Shown: positions 42,714-52,159, counted from the stretch's first letter. The stretch is DNA of 64,000 nt from Nitrospira sp. (GCA_002634385.1 NSJL01000019.1:1-64000), one strand, 5' to 3'. The notes: generated from the letters alone by a model not told the origin. Numbers and translations are program-made.

Positions 42714-43673
42714 ATGTTCTTTGTTGCCGGGGCCACCGGCTTCATCGGCACACACCTGATACGCAGTCTTGCCGCCGCCCGGCTTGCGGCCCGTTGCCTG
42801 GTACGGAATCCCCGGAAAATACCCCGGTGTACCGATGCGGGAATGGAAGTCTCCCTGGGGGACATCACCGACCGGGAAAGCCTCAGGGGAAAGCTTGACG
42901 GTTGCACGGTCGCGGTCCACCTGGTGGGAATTATCGAAGAGCAGGGGGAGATGACCTTCGAAAAGGTCCATGTCAGGGGGACGGAGAACCTGGTGGAGGA
43001 GGCGAAGAGGTCCGGGGTACGGCACTTCTTCTATCAGAGCGCACTGGGAGCTTCCCCCGGAGCGAAGGCGCGGTATGCAAAGACAAAGGCGGAGGCCGAG
43101 GAAATCGTCAGGGCGAGCGGTATTCCCTTCACCATTTTCAGGCCGTCCCTGGTGGTGGGGGAGGGAGACGGCTTCACCGGGAGGCTGAAGGAGCTTATCG
43201 CCCTCGGACCCTTTGTGCCTGTCCCCGGGAGCGGCGAAGCCAGGCTGCAGCCGATCTATGTCGGGGACTGGGTAAAGTGCTTCCTGAGCCTTTTCCCCGA
43301 CCCGTCGCGTAGTGCCGATGCCCCGTCCCGGCTCTTCGAGCTGGGGGGGCCCGAGCATCTTACCTACAATGAAATCGTCAATCAGCTCATGGAGGCGATG
43401 GGCGTCAACAAGCCGGTGATTCACCTGCCTCTTGGAGCGGTGAAGATAAGTCTTCCCTTTGCACGGATCACGCGCACCCTCGGAGAAGTTTTCGGCAAGA
43501 AGATACCCCCTGTCACCCGTGAGCAACTGGAGCTCCTCCAGACGGACAACATCTGTGCGAGGGATTCCGTGGAAAGGAACTTCGGGTTTACTCCCCTGAC
43601 CTACCGGGAGGCATTGCCGCTTTTCATTCAAAGGACGGGAAAGGGCCGGGGAAGCCCGAAAAGCGGTCATTAA
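42714..43673 (+). CDS. NAD(P)-binding Rossmann protein (NDUFA9/atypical SDR-like)
   Basis: The 319-residue protein starts FFVAGATGFIGTHLIRSL, the GxxGxxG nucleotide-binding motif. It continues as an atypical short-chain dehydrogenase of the complex-I 39-kDa/NmrA type (VHLVGIIEEQGEMTFEKVHVRGTENLV, YAKTKAEAEEIVRAS, FRPSLVVGEGDGF). The catalytic Tyr-x3-Lys is present as YAKTK. RBS GGGGAG. Cotranscribed with fumarase. Substrate unknown; it may bind quinone or a cofactor rather than act on sugars. Confidence 0.85.
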   Translation: MFFVAGATGFIGTHLIRSLAAARLAARCLVRNPRKIPRCTDAGMEVSLGDITDRESLRGKLDGCTVAVHLVGIIEEQGEMTFEKVHVRGTENLVEEAKRSGVRHFFYQSALGASPGAKARYAKTKAEAEEIVRASGIPFTIFRPSLVVGEGDGFTGRLKELIALGPFVPVPGSGEARLQPIYVGDWVKCFLSLFPDPSRSADAPSRLFELGGPEHLTYNEIVNQLMEAMGVNKPVIHLPLGAVKISLPFARITRTLGEVFGKKIPPVTREQLELLQTDNICARDSVERNFGFTPLTYREALPLFIQRTGKGRGSPKSGH

Positions 43674-43720
43674 AAGGAGAAAGATGCTGCGGTAAGTTTC
43701 CTGTCACCCCGTTCCCTTTT

Positions 43721-44140
43721 TTATTTTACGATGAGCACCGGACATTTGGAGTAGTCGACTACCTTCGATGATACGCTTCCGAGAAGGAATTTCTTTGCCC
43801 CGTGCCTTCCGTGGGAGCCGGTGACAATCAGATCCACTTTCATCTTCTGGGCGGTTTCCAGGATCTTCTCAGCGGGGTCTCCCTGCCGGATCAGCGTCTT
43901 GACCTCTATGGACTTGCCGGAGAGGGATTTTCTGATCTTTTCCATGGCCTGCCGGGTTTCCTCCGAAAGGGACTCGAAGATGCGGTTCCGGTCCGCCTCG
44001 GGGAGCTCGGTGAGGTAGAGCTCGGGCACGACGGCGAGGACGGTGAGGGAGCTGTTTGTGCTCAGGGACAGTTCGACAGCTTTTTTCAAGGCCTTATCTG
44101 ATGACTTGGATCCGTCGTGCGCTACCAGAATTTTCTGCAT
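43721..44140 (-). CDS. Universal stress protein (UspA family)
   Basis: The 139-residue protein is a single Usp domain: ILVAHDGSKSSDKALKKAVEL at the start and the ATP-binding GSHGRHGAKKFLLGSVSSKVV (G-x2-G-x9-G-S type) near the end. Likely an ATP-binding stress protein. AGGAGGAG precedes the ATG. It stands alone between two convergent or tandem genes. Confidence 0.9.
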   Translation of the reverse strand: MQKILVAHDGSKSSDKALKKAVELSLSTNSSLTVLAVVPELYLTELPEADRNRIFESLSEETRQAMEKIRKSLSGKSIEVKTLIRQGDPAEKILETAQKMKVDLIVTGSHGRHGAKKFLLGSVSSKVVDYSKCPVLIVK

Positions 44141-44249
44141 ATTCTCTCTCCTCCTGTGGATTGCAGCCGGAAATCCGTGTGATGTTTTCCGGTCTTTCGT
44201 ACAAGAACTGCAGCCCCGAAAGATCTGCTAATCGATATTTTACCATATT

Positions 44250-45641
44250 TCATCGAGACTTAACATAAATTCTTAAGGGAGTGCCCTTGAAGGAATACTT
44301 CTCCCGGAGGGCCTTCTCGATATAGCGCAGATGCGATTCCTTGACGGCTGCCGGGTAGTTGACGACGAGAGTAAACGCAGGGGGGGCCACTTCCACCTGG
44401 GTCATGTAGAAGAATTTCAGCTCCCTTCCCCTGTATCTCGGGAAGGGATGGGGGGCAACCGCCTTTGCGAGGAAACGGTTGAGCTCACCGGTGGAGACCC
44501 GTTTGTTCCTTTCGGCAATGAGCTCGTCGATCAGGGGGAAGATCTTCGTGATCCTCTTCTTTTCGAGGCCCGATGTGGTGAGATGGGGGACATGACCCAT
44601 GAACCATATCTTGTTCCTCAGCTCCTGGGTGAGCATCTTGTAGGACTGCTCGGGTTCCGCCACCATGTCCCACTTGTTGAGGAGAAAGATGGCGCTCTTG
44701 CCGTACTCCTCCACCAGTCCTGCAATCCTCTGGTCCTGCTCCACGATGCCCTGGGTGGCATCCAGGACGATGAGCGCGACATCGGCCCTCTCGATGCTTC
44801 GCATGGCCTTGAGGACGGAGAAGCCCTCGATGGAGGGGGTAACGGTTTCGTTCGTTCCCGAAAAGCCGCGGTGTGCACGGACGGGACTCTTCACTTTTTT
44901 CCGTATCCCGGCGGTGTCGATGAAGAGGTATTTCTTGCCGTACCAGGTGCATATGGAATCCACGGCGTCCCGTGTGGTGCCCGGGACAGGACTGACGATG
45001 AGCCTCCTTTTCCCCAGGAGGGCGTTGATAAAAGTCGATTTTCCCACGTTGGGCCTCCCCACCACGGCAACCTTCGGAAGCATCTCTTCCAGGGAAGTTT
45101 CCCCGGTAAGCCGGCCGGCGGGCAGGAGGGATACCACCTTGTCCATGAATTCCTCGAACCCGAAGCCGGTGATTGCGGAGACCGGGAGAATCTCTTCGGT
45201 CCCGATCCGGTAGAACTCCAGCGTCCTGCTCTCTTTTGCAGGGGCATCGATTTTGTTGACCACCCAGAGGACCCTCTTTCCCGATTTCCTGAGGACAGAG
45301 GCGAGCTCGGCATCCGCAGGGGTGAGTCCCTCCTTGCCATCGAGGAGGTGGATGAGCAGGTCGGCATCCTCTATGGCATAGAGCGCCTGCTCCCAGACCT
45401 GATCGGCTATTTTCCGGTCCTCATGGGGGAGCCCCTCCGCATAGAACCCCCCTGTATCGACGATGGAGAACCCCTTGCCCTCCCACTCCGTCTTTCCGTA
45501 GTTTCTGTCCCGGGTGACCCCGGGGGTCTTCTCCGTGATGGCGGTGGCGTGGGCCTCCCGGCTGCCCGCCCGTATCATGCGGTTGAAGAGGGATGACTTG
45601 CCTACATTCGGCCTTCCGATTATCGCTACTAATGCGCTCAC
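44250..45641 (-). CDS. der: Ribosome assembly GTPase Der (EngA)
   Basis: The 463-residue protein has two tandem GTPase domains (GRPNVGKSSLFNRM, DTGGF, NKID; GRPNVGKSTFINAL, DTAGI, NKWD) and a C-terminal KH-like domain. Der helps 50S ribosome maturation. GTG start has AAGGAG six bases upstream. The second domain carries a ~10-residue insertion before TVTPSIEGFSVLKAM relative to the usual spacing. Confidence 0.96.
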   Translation of the reverse strand: MSALVAIIGRPNVGKSSLFNRMIRAGSREAHATAITEKTPGVTRDRNYGKTEWEGKGFSIVDTGGFYAEGLPHEDRKIADQVWEQALYAIEDADLLIHLLDGKEGLTPADAELASVLRKSGKRVLWVVNKIDAPAKESRTLEFYRIGTEEILPVSAITGFGFEEFMDKVVSLLPAGRLTGETSLEEMLPKVAVVGRPNVGKSTFINALLGKRRLIVSPVPGTTRDAVDSICTWYGKKYLFIDTAGIRKKVKSPVRAHRGFSGTNETVTPSIEGFSVLKAMRSIERADVALIVLDATQGIVEQDQRIAGLVEEYGKSAIFLLNKWDMVAEPEQSYKMLTQELRNKIWFMGHVPHLTTSGLEKKRITKIFPLIDELIAERNKRVSTGELNRFLAKAVAPHPFPRYRGRELKFFYMTQVEVAPPAFTLVVNYPAAVKESHLRYIEKALREKYSFKGTPLRIYVKSR

Positions 45642-46004
45642 GCTTGCTCCTTATAGTTGAATTCGACAGAGTGCAATGTAAACTGGTACTCTGCTAATGC
45701 GCTCTCTTTTGGGTGAGTGAGGGGCAGGGGGTTCCTTTCCTTGCAATGCAACGAATCACCGTACTCCCTCGCAAATAGTTGTTTCAGATTCCCGTCTCCT
45801 CCGGGGAGACCCACCTCTGACCTCTCCCCTCTGTTCCGTGTCAGGGAGTCGTGAAGTCCTTCGCTCCCCGACCTCTTGTTCTGCCTCTCTACCGCTCACT
45901 CCGTTACCACAGCGCAAACTCGCCTTCTCCGCCCCGAAAAGTCTTACGACTGTTTCGGGGACCCCTCTTTTCCTCCATCGTTCTGGCATGCACTGTGGTG
46001 GCCA
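45642..46004. repeat. Intergenic repeat DNA with variant core hairpin
   Basis: No gene is supported. A hairpin CCCCGAAAAGTC (45932-45943) / GACTGTTTCGGGG (45948-45960) followed by ACCCC is the same design as the cores of the MITE-like repeats. The downstream boundary abuts the long repeat at 46005. Confidence 0.5.
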
Positions 46005-46530
46005 CTCCGTTTCACGAAGAGAGGAGACGAACAAGAGCTAAGGTCCGCTCAGAACTCCCCTCCTCCCCTCTCCTTCATCCCTCAGACTCCTTCCCCACGC
46101 ATTCCTTTTGGGAGAGGACGAGGGAAGGAGTCGTGTGTTTCTGTCGTCATCCCGGCGGATCTTCTGAGCCGGGATCCAGTCCTTTTCCGAAAGACTCTGG
46201 ACCCCGGCTTTCGCCGGGGTGACGGCTTTGAAGGATTCTGACTTTCTCCGGGGTGACGGCTTTGAGGGATTCTGACTTCCTCCGGAGTGACAGATTCTGA
46301 AATGAAGCATGTATGGAGGCAGGGGGTATCCTCTTCTCTGCCGCGAGTGTCTGGAATATCGGAGGGGACCAGGACACCCTCCCCTTTCTCCCTCCCCTCA
46401 AGGGAGGGGAATGAGGATATCCCCTGAGATCAAAGAGGAATTCACTCGCAAAGAAAAAGGGTGCCCCCTTGCCCCTCACCTAAGGCTCTCTATTCAGAAT
46501 CGCTCTTCTCCCCTGCCGCCTCCTACGGCT
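46005..46530. repeat. Long intergenic repeat, copy 2
   Basis: Direct copy of 1-660 (CTCCGTTTCACGAAGAGAGG start, GTCATCCCGGCGGATCTTCT middle, GGAATTCACTCGCAAAGAAA near the end). The centre has 34-bp tandem units (CGGGGTGACGGCTTTGA core) at about 46203-46296. Its end (about 46500-46525) runs into the stop codon of the ntrX-like gene. Confidence 0.8.
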
Positions 46531-47887
46531 CGGTGATCCCGTAGCTCTTTATTTTCTTGTGGAGATTGCTCCGCTCGATGGCGATGGTCTCGGCTGTTTT
46601 CGACACGTTCCAGCCGTTCTCTTCGAGCTTCCTGACGATATAGTCCTTTTCGAAGGCGTCCCGCGCCTCCCGCAAGGTCTTATAGGAAAAATAGTCGTAC
46701 TCCTTCACGATCTGCCCCGATTTCAGTATCCCGAGGGTTTCCACATCCGCCCGGGAGACCACCTTCGAGGGGACCATGATCATGAGCCTCTCCACCACGT
46801 TCTTCAGCTCCCTGATGTTCCCCGGCCAGTCATACTCCTTGAGGATCTTTACGACAGAGGGATCGATCTCCTTGGGTCGCATCCCGTTGTCCCGGGCGAA
46901 TACGTCCACGAAGTAGTGGATCATGGAGGGGATATCGTCCCTCCGTTCCCTGAGGGGGGGGAGGAGGAGGGGAATGACGTTCAGCCTGAAATAAAGGTCA
47001 TCCCTGAAATTCCCTTTCTTTACCTCTTCCGCCAGTTCTTTATTGGTCGCGGCGATGATACGCACGTCCACTTTGATGTTCTTGCTTCCCCCCACCCGCT
47101 GAAAAACCTGTGTTTCGATGACCCGGAGGACCTTCGCCTGGGTCTGCATGGTCATGTCCCCGATCTCGTCGAGGAAGAGGGTGCCCCTGTCCGCCAGCTC
47201 GAATTTGCCGCTCTTCCTCTCCGTCGCTCCGGTGAAAGCGCCCTTTTCGTGCCCGAACAGCTCGCTCTCGATCAGCTCCTGCGGCATGGCGGCGCAGTTT
47301 ACCTCCACGAAGGGTTCTTTGGAGCGGACGCTCTTCTCGTGAAGGAGCCGCGCCACCAGTTCCTTTCCCGTTCCGCTCTCCCCGAGGATGAGCACCCTGC
47401 TGTTGCTCTGGGCCGCCATCTCGATCTGCTGCCGCAATACCTGCATTTTCGGCGAATCCCCGATCAGCTTCCATCTCTTGCTGAGGTCCGCCCTGAGGGC
47501 GCGGTTCTCTTCTTCGAGCTTTTTGCGCTCCAGGGCCCTCCGGGCGACGATGAGGATCTTCTCGAGGGAAAGGGGTTTCTCCAGGAAATCGTACGCGCCG
47601 AACCGGGTGGCTTTGACCGCGACCTCGATATTCCCGTGCCCCGAGATCATGATCACCGGGGTATCGCTTTCGATCTCCTTCAGCTTCGCCAGGGTTTCGA
47701 TGCCGTCCATGCCGGGGAGCCAGACATCCAGGAGGACCACATCGGGGGCGTGCTCCCGCATCATTTCCACCGCGATCTCTCCCGATGCGGCAGTGGCTAC
47801 GAGATAGCCTTCGTCCTCAAATATCCCCGAGAGGCTCTCACGGATGCCCTCTTCGTCGTCTACGATCAGCACTTTTTCTTTGGTCAT
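46523..47887 (-). CDS. ntrX: Sigma-54 response regulator NtrX
   Basis: The 454-residue protein has a receiver domain (phospho-Asp in VLLDVWLPGMDG), an AAA+ domain (GESGTGKE, ELFGHEKGAFTGA, GTLFLDEIGDM) and a Fis HTH at the end (NVSKTAETIAIERSNLHKKIKSYGI). It pairs with the NtrY kinase encoded upstream. The HTH ending in ERSNLHKKIK is typical of NtrX. ATG 47887 is preferred over TTG 47890. Confidence 0.92.
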   Translation of the reverse strand: MTKEKVLIVDDEEGIRESLSGIFEDEGYLVATAASGEIAVEMMREHAPDVVLLDVWLPGMDGIETLAKLKEIESDTPVIMISGHGNIEVAVKATRFGAYDFLEKPLSLEKILIVARRALERKKLEEENRALRADLSKRWKLIGDSPKMQVLRQQIEMAAQSNSRVLILGESGTGKELVARLLHEKSVRSKEPFVEVNCAAMPQELIESELFGHEKGAFTGATERKSGKFELADRGTLFLDEIGDMTMQTQAKVLRVIETQVFQRVGGSKNIKVDVRIIAATNKELAEEVKKGNFRDDLYFRLNVIPLLLPPLRERRDDIPSMIHYFVDVFARDNGMRPKEIDPSVVKILKEYDWPGNIRELKNVVERLMIMVPSKVVSRADVETLGILKSGQIVKEYDYFSYKTLREARDAFEKDYIVRKLEENGWNVSKTAETIAIERSNLHKKIKSYGITEP

Positions 47888-48068
47888 CAAAATCCCTTAT
47901 AGAGAAAAGTAGGAAGTGAGAAGTGTAAAGTTGGCAGCAAAATAAAAACATCCCCTCCCGCCTCTTTGATAAAGAGGGATTTGCCTGCATGAATGCTCAT
48001 CGTCTTCAAAGCTCCTCTTTCTTTTTTTGCGTTTTCCACTTCTCCCTATTCACTTGTCACTTGTCTTC
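47888..48068. repeat. Purine/pyrimidine inverted array between ntrX and ntrY
   Basis: GTAGGAAGTGAGAAGTG on one side and CACTTCTCCC..CACTTGTCACTTGTC on the other form a long imperfect inverted repeat around ~110 bp. The same design recurs at 50115-50290 and 52160-52300. Confidence 0.55.
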
Positions 48069-50108
48069 TTATCCCGGTATCTCCACCGTGAAGACACTGC
48101 CCCGCGGGGTGTTGTCTCTTACCAGGATCCGCCCCTCGTGGTCGGCTACAATCTTATTGGCGATGGCAAGCCCGAGCCCTGTCCCCCCTTTTCTTCCGGA
48201 GAAATAAGGGAGAAACAGTTTTTCCTTCTCCTCATCCCGTATTCCCGGCCCCGTATCCGCGAAATCCACCACGATTTTGCCGGGCCCCGGGCTCTTTACC
48301 GAGATAGTGATAACCCCTTTGCCGTTCATCGCCTTGATTGCGTTATCTATAATATTAACAAAGACCCTCTTAAATTGCTCGCTGTCCAGGGTGACACGGT
48401 CGATACCCTCCTGCACGGCAACCTGTATATCCACGTCCTTGAACCCTTTGTACAGGCCGATGGCGGAGTCGAGGAGCTCGGGGAGGCTGGTAGGGGCCTT
48501 GTTGATCTCCGGCATTTTGCCGTACCGTGAGAACACATCCACCAGCTTGCGCAGGCTCTCCACCTCCGAAATGATGGTGCGGGTGGACTTCTCGAATACC
48601 GTGTCGAAATCCTCGTCCCTGTTCTGCCACTTCTTGATGAGCCTCTCGGTGGAGAGCTTGATGGGGGTGAGCGGATTCTTGATCTCGTGGGCCAGTCTCC
48701 GGGCCACTTCCTGCCAAGCGGTGGCTTTCTGCGCCTTGATGATATCCGTAAGGTCGTCGAAGACGACGAGCATCCCGAGAGATTTCGCCGTGTACGACTC
48801 CCTGATCCCCGCGATGTAAATCCGTATGAGGGCAATCCTCCCGTTGATGCTGACTTTCACCTCGCGCTTGATCTCGCGGATCTCCTTTCCCTCCATCTCT
48901 TTTACGAGCTGGACCAGGTCCTCGGACTGAAGGCCTGCGATGAACTCCCGGTAATCCTTCCCGATAATGTCCTCCTGTTTTGCATTGAGGATGGAGCATG
49001 CCGCCCTGTTGATGGTCATGATCTCGCCGGTGCCCGCAAGGAAAAAGACCCCTGAATTGATATTCTCGAGGATATTCTCGAGGTAGAGCCTCCTCCTGTC
49101 CGATTCCCGGTACGCCTTCTCGAGCGAATCGTTGCTGTCTTTCAGCTGTCTGACCATCTGGTTGAAGGAGTCGATCAGCATCCCGATTTCGTCCTCGCTC
49201 CTCACCGTGACCTGCACATTGAGGTTCCCGGAGGCCACCTGCTCGGTGGCCATGGCGAGGCTCTGGATGGGGGTGGTGATTCCCCGCGAGATCTTCAGGG
49301 AGACCCAGAGCGCGGCAAAAACCATCAGAAGGGTAAGAAATCCGAGGGTAAGGATGTAATTGAGACTGAGCGGGTTCTTGAAGGACTCCAGCTTTACATA
49401 GTCCTCGTACAGCTCCTTCAGCCTCTCCGAATTTTCCGAAATCTTTTTCGAGAGGACGAGCTCCACCACCACGGCTCCCGATCCCCCTTTCACCCGGTTG
49501 GGGACAGCGGCCCTGATGATATCACCGTTGCTGCCCGAGATCACCTCCGTCCCCTTCTTCCCGCTGAAGGCCTCCCGTACGATATCCGTCGCCGTCTCAG
49601 GCACGGCGGTGTACCGTTCGACCGTCATCCCTGGAAGGAAGGGCTGCTTCCCGGCAGCGGCATGCTCCGCAGCCATGAGGACCCGCTCCCTGCCGAGGTC
49701 GTAAAAGGCCTGCGCGAGCTCGACGGACTTATCGAAGGGCTCCCTCATCTGGGGGGAGAAAATCTTCTCGATATAGTTGGTGGCCAGGCCGCTTGCGGCA
49801 ATGAACAGGAAAGAAGAGGGGATCAGGGTGAGGATGACGAAGATGGCCATGAGCTTCGTCCTGAACCGGTATCCCAGAACACGGTGCCGCCTTTCCGTGT
49901 AGAGCCGCAGGAGGTTCTTGCTCACGAAGAAAATGAGGGTGAGGAGGGCGAGTATGTTGAGGGTAAGAAGGGCGGTGAGCAGGAGGCGTGTGGTGAGATC
50001 CACGGAAGGCAGCTTGATAAAATAGAGCTCCACCACGGTTATGAGGACCACGAGGAGCAGCATCCCGAAGACGAGTGCAAGGTGTTTTGCCACTTTCAGT
50101 TTCTTCAT
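48069..50108 (-). CDS. ntrY: Sensor histidine kinase NtrY
   Basis: The 679-residue protein has about four membrane helices (about 8-30, 40-62, 85-108, 255-277), a periplasmic/linker region, a HAMP domain, a PAS domain (ILENINSGVFFLAGTGEIMTIN), a HisKA domain with the H box RRLAHEIKNPLTPIKLSTERL, and HATPase (IDNAIKAM, DTGPGIRD, GGTGLGLAIANKI). NtrY responds to nitrogen or redox state and phosphorylates NtrX. Confidence 0.93.
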   Translation of the reverse strand: MKKLKVAKHLALVFGMLLLVVLITVVELYFIKLPSVDLTTRLLLTALLTLNILALLTLIFFVSKNLLRLYTERRHRVLGYRFRTKLMAIFVILTLIPSSFLFIAASGLATNYIEKIFSPQMREPFDKSVELAQAFYDLGRERVLMAAEHAAAGKQPFLPGMTVERYTAVPETATDIVREAFSGKKGTEVISGSNGDIIRAAVPNRVKGGSGAVVVELVLSKKISENSERLKELYEDYVKLESFKNPLSLNYILTLGFLTLLMVFAALWVSLKISRGITTPIQSLAMATEQVASGNLNVQVTVRSEDEIGMLIDSFNQMVRQLKDSNDSLEKAYRESDRRRLYLENILENINSGVFFLAGTGEIMTINRAACSILNAKQEDIIGKDYREFIAGLQSEDLVQLVKEMEGKEIREIKREVKVSINGRIALIRIYIAGIRESYTAKSLGMLVVFDDLTDIIKAQKATAWQEVARRLAHEIKNPLTPIKLSTERLIKKWQNRDEDFDTVFEKSTRTIISEVESLRKLVDVFSRYGKMPEINKAPTSLPELLDSAIGLYKGFKDVDIQVAVQEGIDRVTLDSEQFKRVFVNIIDNAIKAMNGKGVITISVKSPGPGKIVVDFADTGPGIRDEEKEKLFLPYFSGRKGGTGLGLAIANKIVADHEGRILVRDNTPRGSVFTVEIPG

Positions 50109-50114
50109 ATCAAA

Positions 50115-50290
50115 AAGGATCGGATTCCCTATAAAAGCAAGTGGTAAGTAAGAAGTGGAAGGTTGGAGGGAGTAAAGGGGAACCGAAATCCTTCCTGCCG
50201 TCTCTTCCCGTGTCCGTTTCCACAGAGGGGCGAAGGGAAATTTCTTTCTGTATTGTCTTTCCTTTTCACTTCACACTTCTCACTTATTAC
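50115..50290. repeat. Purine/pyrimidine inverted array before ntrY
   Basis: AAGCAAGTGGTAAGTAAGAA on the left and CACTTCACACTTCTCACTTA on the right, with a long central segment; imperfect reverse complements. Lies between the DUF4390 gene and ntrY. Confidence 0.5.
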
Positions 50291-50291
50291 A

Positions 50292-50915
50292 CTACTGCCC
50301 TTTTGTGGTGATGGTGAAAGCCGGGGAGTTCCGGTAGATCGAGAGCTCCTTCTCCGGCACGAAGAAGAGCAGATACCCCACCACCGGGGGCAATTTTTTG
50401 ATGCGCGACTCGACGGTCACCTTCACGAAATACGTGCCTTGCTCCAGCTCCCTGACATTGGCCAGCTTAAGCTCCTGGATCGAAAAGGCCCATCCCACCA
50501 TGGAATCGAGGTCTTTGAACCTCTTCTCGAGATGGACATTACCGTAGAAGCTCGAGGCGACATATTCCCTCTTTATCTGGTTGCTCCGCAGAATGCGCAC
50601 GACTTTCGTGCCCAGGATGAACTCGTCGGGCCAGACGTTCCATATCCTGAAAAGGTCTATGTAAAACACGAACTCCTTGGTGATTCCCCCGTTCATGTCG
50701 TCGATGATCCGGGAATCGGGCTTGAGCAAGGTGGAAACATGGATTTCGTTGTTGGCGAGACGTACCGTGACCTCGGAGATTTCGGCGGCGGAGGCGGGCG
50801 GAACGGTCTTCAGGAGAAGGCAGAAGAAGAGTAAAAAAAAGACGATGGAGGGCCGGAACCCTCCTCTGCGTGTTTCAGCGGGGTCCGCCGCCCCTGTATG
50901 CTTTTCTCCCTTCAT
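50292..50915 (-). CDS. DUF4390 family exported protein
   Basis: The 207-residue protein has an N-terminal hydrophobic segment (about 23-44, ending PASAAE) and a beta-rich body (VRLANNEIHVSTLLKPDS, GTYFVKVTVESRI, GYLLFFVPEKELSIYRNSPAF). This matches DUF4390, often encoded next to ntrY. Its role is not established; the pairing suggests an accessory to the sensor kinase. The ATG at 50915 lies downstream of an extended -10 box, so earlier ATGs would be untranscribed. Confidence 0.8.
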   Translation of the reverse strand: MKGEKHTGAADPAETRRGGFRPSIVFFLLFFCLLLKTVPPASAAEISEVTVRLANNEIHVSTLLKPDSRIIDDMNGGITKEFVFYIDLFRIWNVWPDEFILGTKVVRILRSNQIKREYVASSFYGNVHLEKRFKDLDSMVGWAFSIQELKLANVRELEQGTYFVKVTVESRIKKLPPVVGYLLFFVPEKELSIYRNSPAFTITTKGQ

Positions 50916-50943
50916 CTTGACATGTCCCGAAAAATTTATTCTC

Positions 50944-50952
50944 ATTATACCA
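50944..50952 (-). promoter_or_regulatory. Extended -10 promoter TGGTATAAT for the DUF4390-ntrYX run
   Basis: The reverse strand reads TGGTATAAT, ending at 50944, about 30 bases upstream of the ATG. The -35 is weak. Confidence 0.55.
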
Positions 50953-51082
50953 TAGACTATTATGGAGAGACGGGAGTGCCGATAGGGCCGGGCGCCTGCT
51001 CCCGTGGCGCGCCACGGCGGGCACTGCATCCTCCGGTGGAAAGGGTGCGATGAGAAGTGATGGCACAAAGAAGAGGCATAAA

Positions 51083-51290
51083 GGAGGGGGAGGCAGCAGG
51101 GGGGAAGGAGCGATATCGAGAGCATTTCGTCGCGTCTCTCGGCGAAACGAAACGACCACCCCAGTGCCTGTCTGAGCGAAGCGAGTTGTGCTGGGGTAGT
51201 GGAGTGAGCCATAGAGACGCAGAAATCTCTCGTGAGAGCGATGACTCTTTGCTGACTTCCCCCATACCAGAGGGTACGCAGCCATTTTTC
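51083..51290. repeat. Composite intergenic repeat, family S copy 2
   Basis: Shares GGAGGCAGCAGGGGGGAAGG, the GATATCG..CTCTCGGCGAAA stretch and the GTGAGAGCGATGACTCTTTG..CCAGAGGGTAC end with 13505-13730. The centre is a different inverted repeat (ACCACCCCAGTG / GCTGGGGTAGTGG). No gene in 50916-51403. Confidence 0.6.
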
Positions 51291-51315
51291 ATCACTCCCC
51301 TGTGGAACCAGGTCG

Positions 51316-51346
51316 TTGCCTCAGCCACACAGGGAAATGGTATTAT
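51316..51346 (+). promoter_or_regulatory. Candidate promoter of hisI
   Basis: TTGCCT (51316-51321) and TATTAT (51341-51346) with extended TGG; the 19-bp spacing is longer than ideal. Confidence 0.45.
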
Positions 51347-51403
51347 AGAAAGCATTGCAGCTTCCCCGAAGGAGTGGAAGCGGGCAAGGCAGAAGGAGGA
51401 TGC

Positions 51404-51721
51404 ATGGCGCCGGAATTGAAGTATGATGAAAAAGGACTCATCCCCGCCATTATTCAGGACACGGAGAACGGGGATGTCCTGATGATGGCGTATATGAACG
51501 AGAGCTCTCTTGCAATGACCCTCGAGACGGGATATACCCACTTCTGGTCCCGGTCCCGGCAGAAATACTGGAAGAAGGGTGAAACATCGGGGCATGTCCA
51601 GGAAGTGAAGGAAGTCTTGTATGACTGCGATGCCGATACGCTTCTGATCAAGGTGAAGCAGCACGGGGCAGGTGCCTGCCACACCGGAGAACGTACCTGC
51701 TTTTACCGAAAAATCAAATAA
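51404..51721 (+). CDS. hisI: Phosphoribosyl-AMP cyclohydrolase
   Basis: The 105-residue protein opens the purine ring of phosphoribosyl-AMP in histidine synthesis. It has [31 protein letters not shown] and the metal site [19 protein letters not shown]. HisE is absent here, so it is a single-domain HisI away from other his genes. RBS AAGGAGGA precedes ATG 51404; earlier in-frame starts run into repeat DNA. Confidence 0.95.
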   Translation: MAPELKYDEKGLIPAIIQDTENGDVLMMAYMNESSLAMTLETGYTHFWSRSRQKYWKKGETSGHVQEVKEVLYDCDADTLLIKVKQHGAGACHTGERTCFYRKIK

Positions 51722-51812
51722 GTAGCAGGATATGAGAAGAGGGAAGTAAACGCGATAGTCGGGAACCGGGAACTGAAAGCGAATACCGCATCCGCATCTC
51801 TTTGGAGGTCCT

Positions 51813-52157
51813 ATGAGCGACTGTATTTTCTGCAAGATTATCGAAAAGAAGATTCCTGCAAAGGTGATCTATGAGGACGAGCACGCGGTCGTCTTCGAGG
51901 ACATCAACCCCCAGGCGCCGGTGCATACCCTTATCATCCCCCGGAAGCATATTCCCACTCTCCTCGATATCGGGGAGGAGGACCACGCCCTCATGGGTCA
52001 CCTCATCAAGGTCGCCGGCACCATTGCCCGGAGCAAGGGAATTGCGGAGAGGGGATTCCGGGTGGTTGCCAATTGCAACCATGAGAGCGGGCAGACTGTC
52101 TACCATATCCATCTCCATCTCCTCGGCGGCCGCCCGATGCATTGGCCTCCGGGATGA
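51813..52157 (+). CDS. HIT family nucleotide phosphoramidase
   Basis: The 114-residue protein has the HINT fold with the catalytic HIT triad YHIHLHLLGG and HTLIIPRKHIP near the middle; C4 (CIFC) may bind zinc. It hydrolyses AMP-lysine-type phosphoramidates. GGAGGT precedes the ATG. Confidence 0.93.
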   Translation: MSDCIFCKIIEKKIPAKVIYEDEHAVVFEDINPQAPVHTLIIPRKHIPTLLDIGEEDHALMGHLIKVAGTIARSKGIAERGFRVVANCNHESGQTVYHIHLHLLGGRPMHWPPG

Positions 52158-52159
52158 GA

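Noticed and set aside
46203..46296. CRISPR array
   Set aside because: Only two to three degenerate 34-bp tandem units without unique spacers; no Cas genes.
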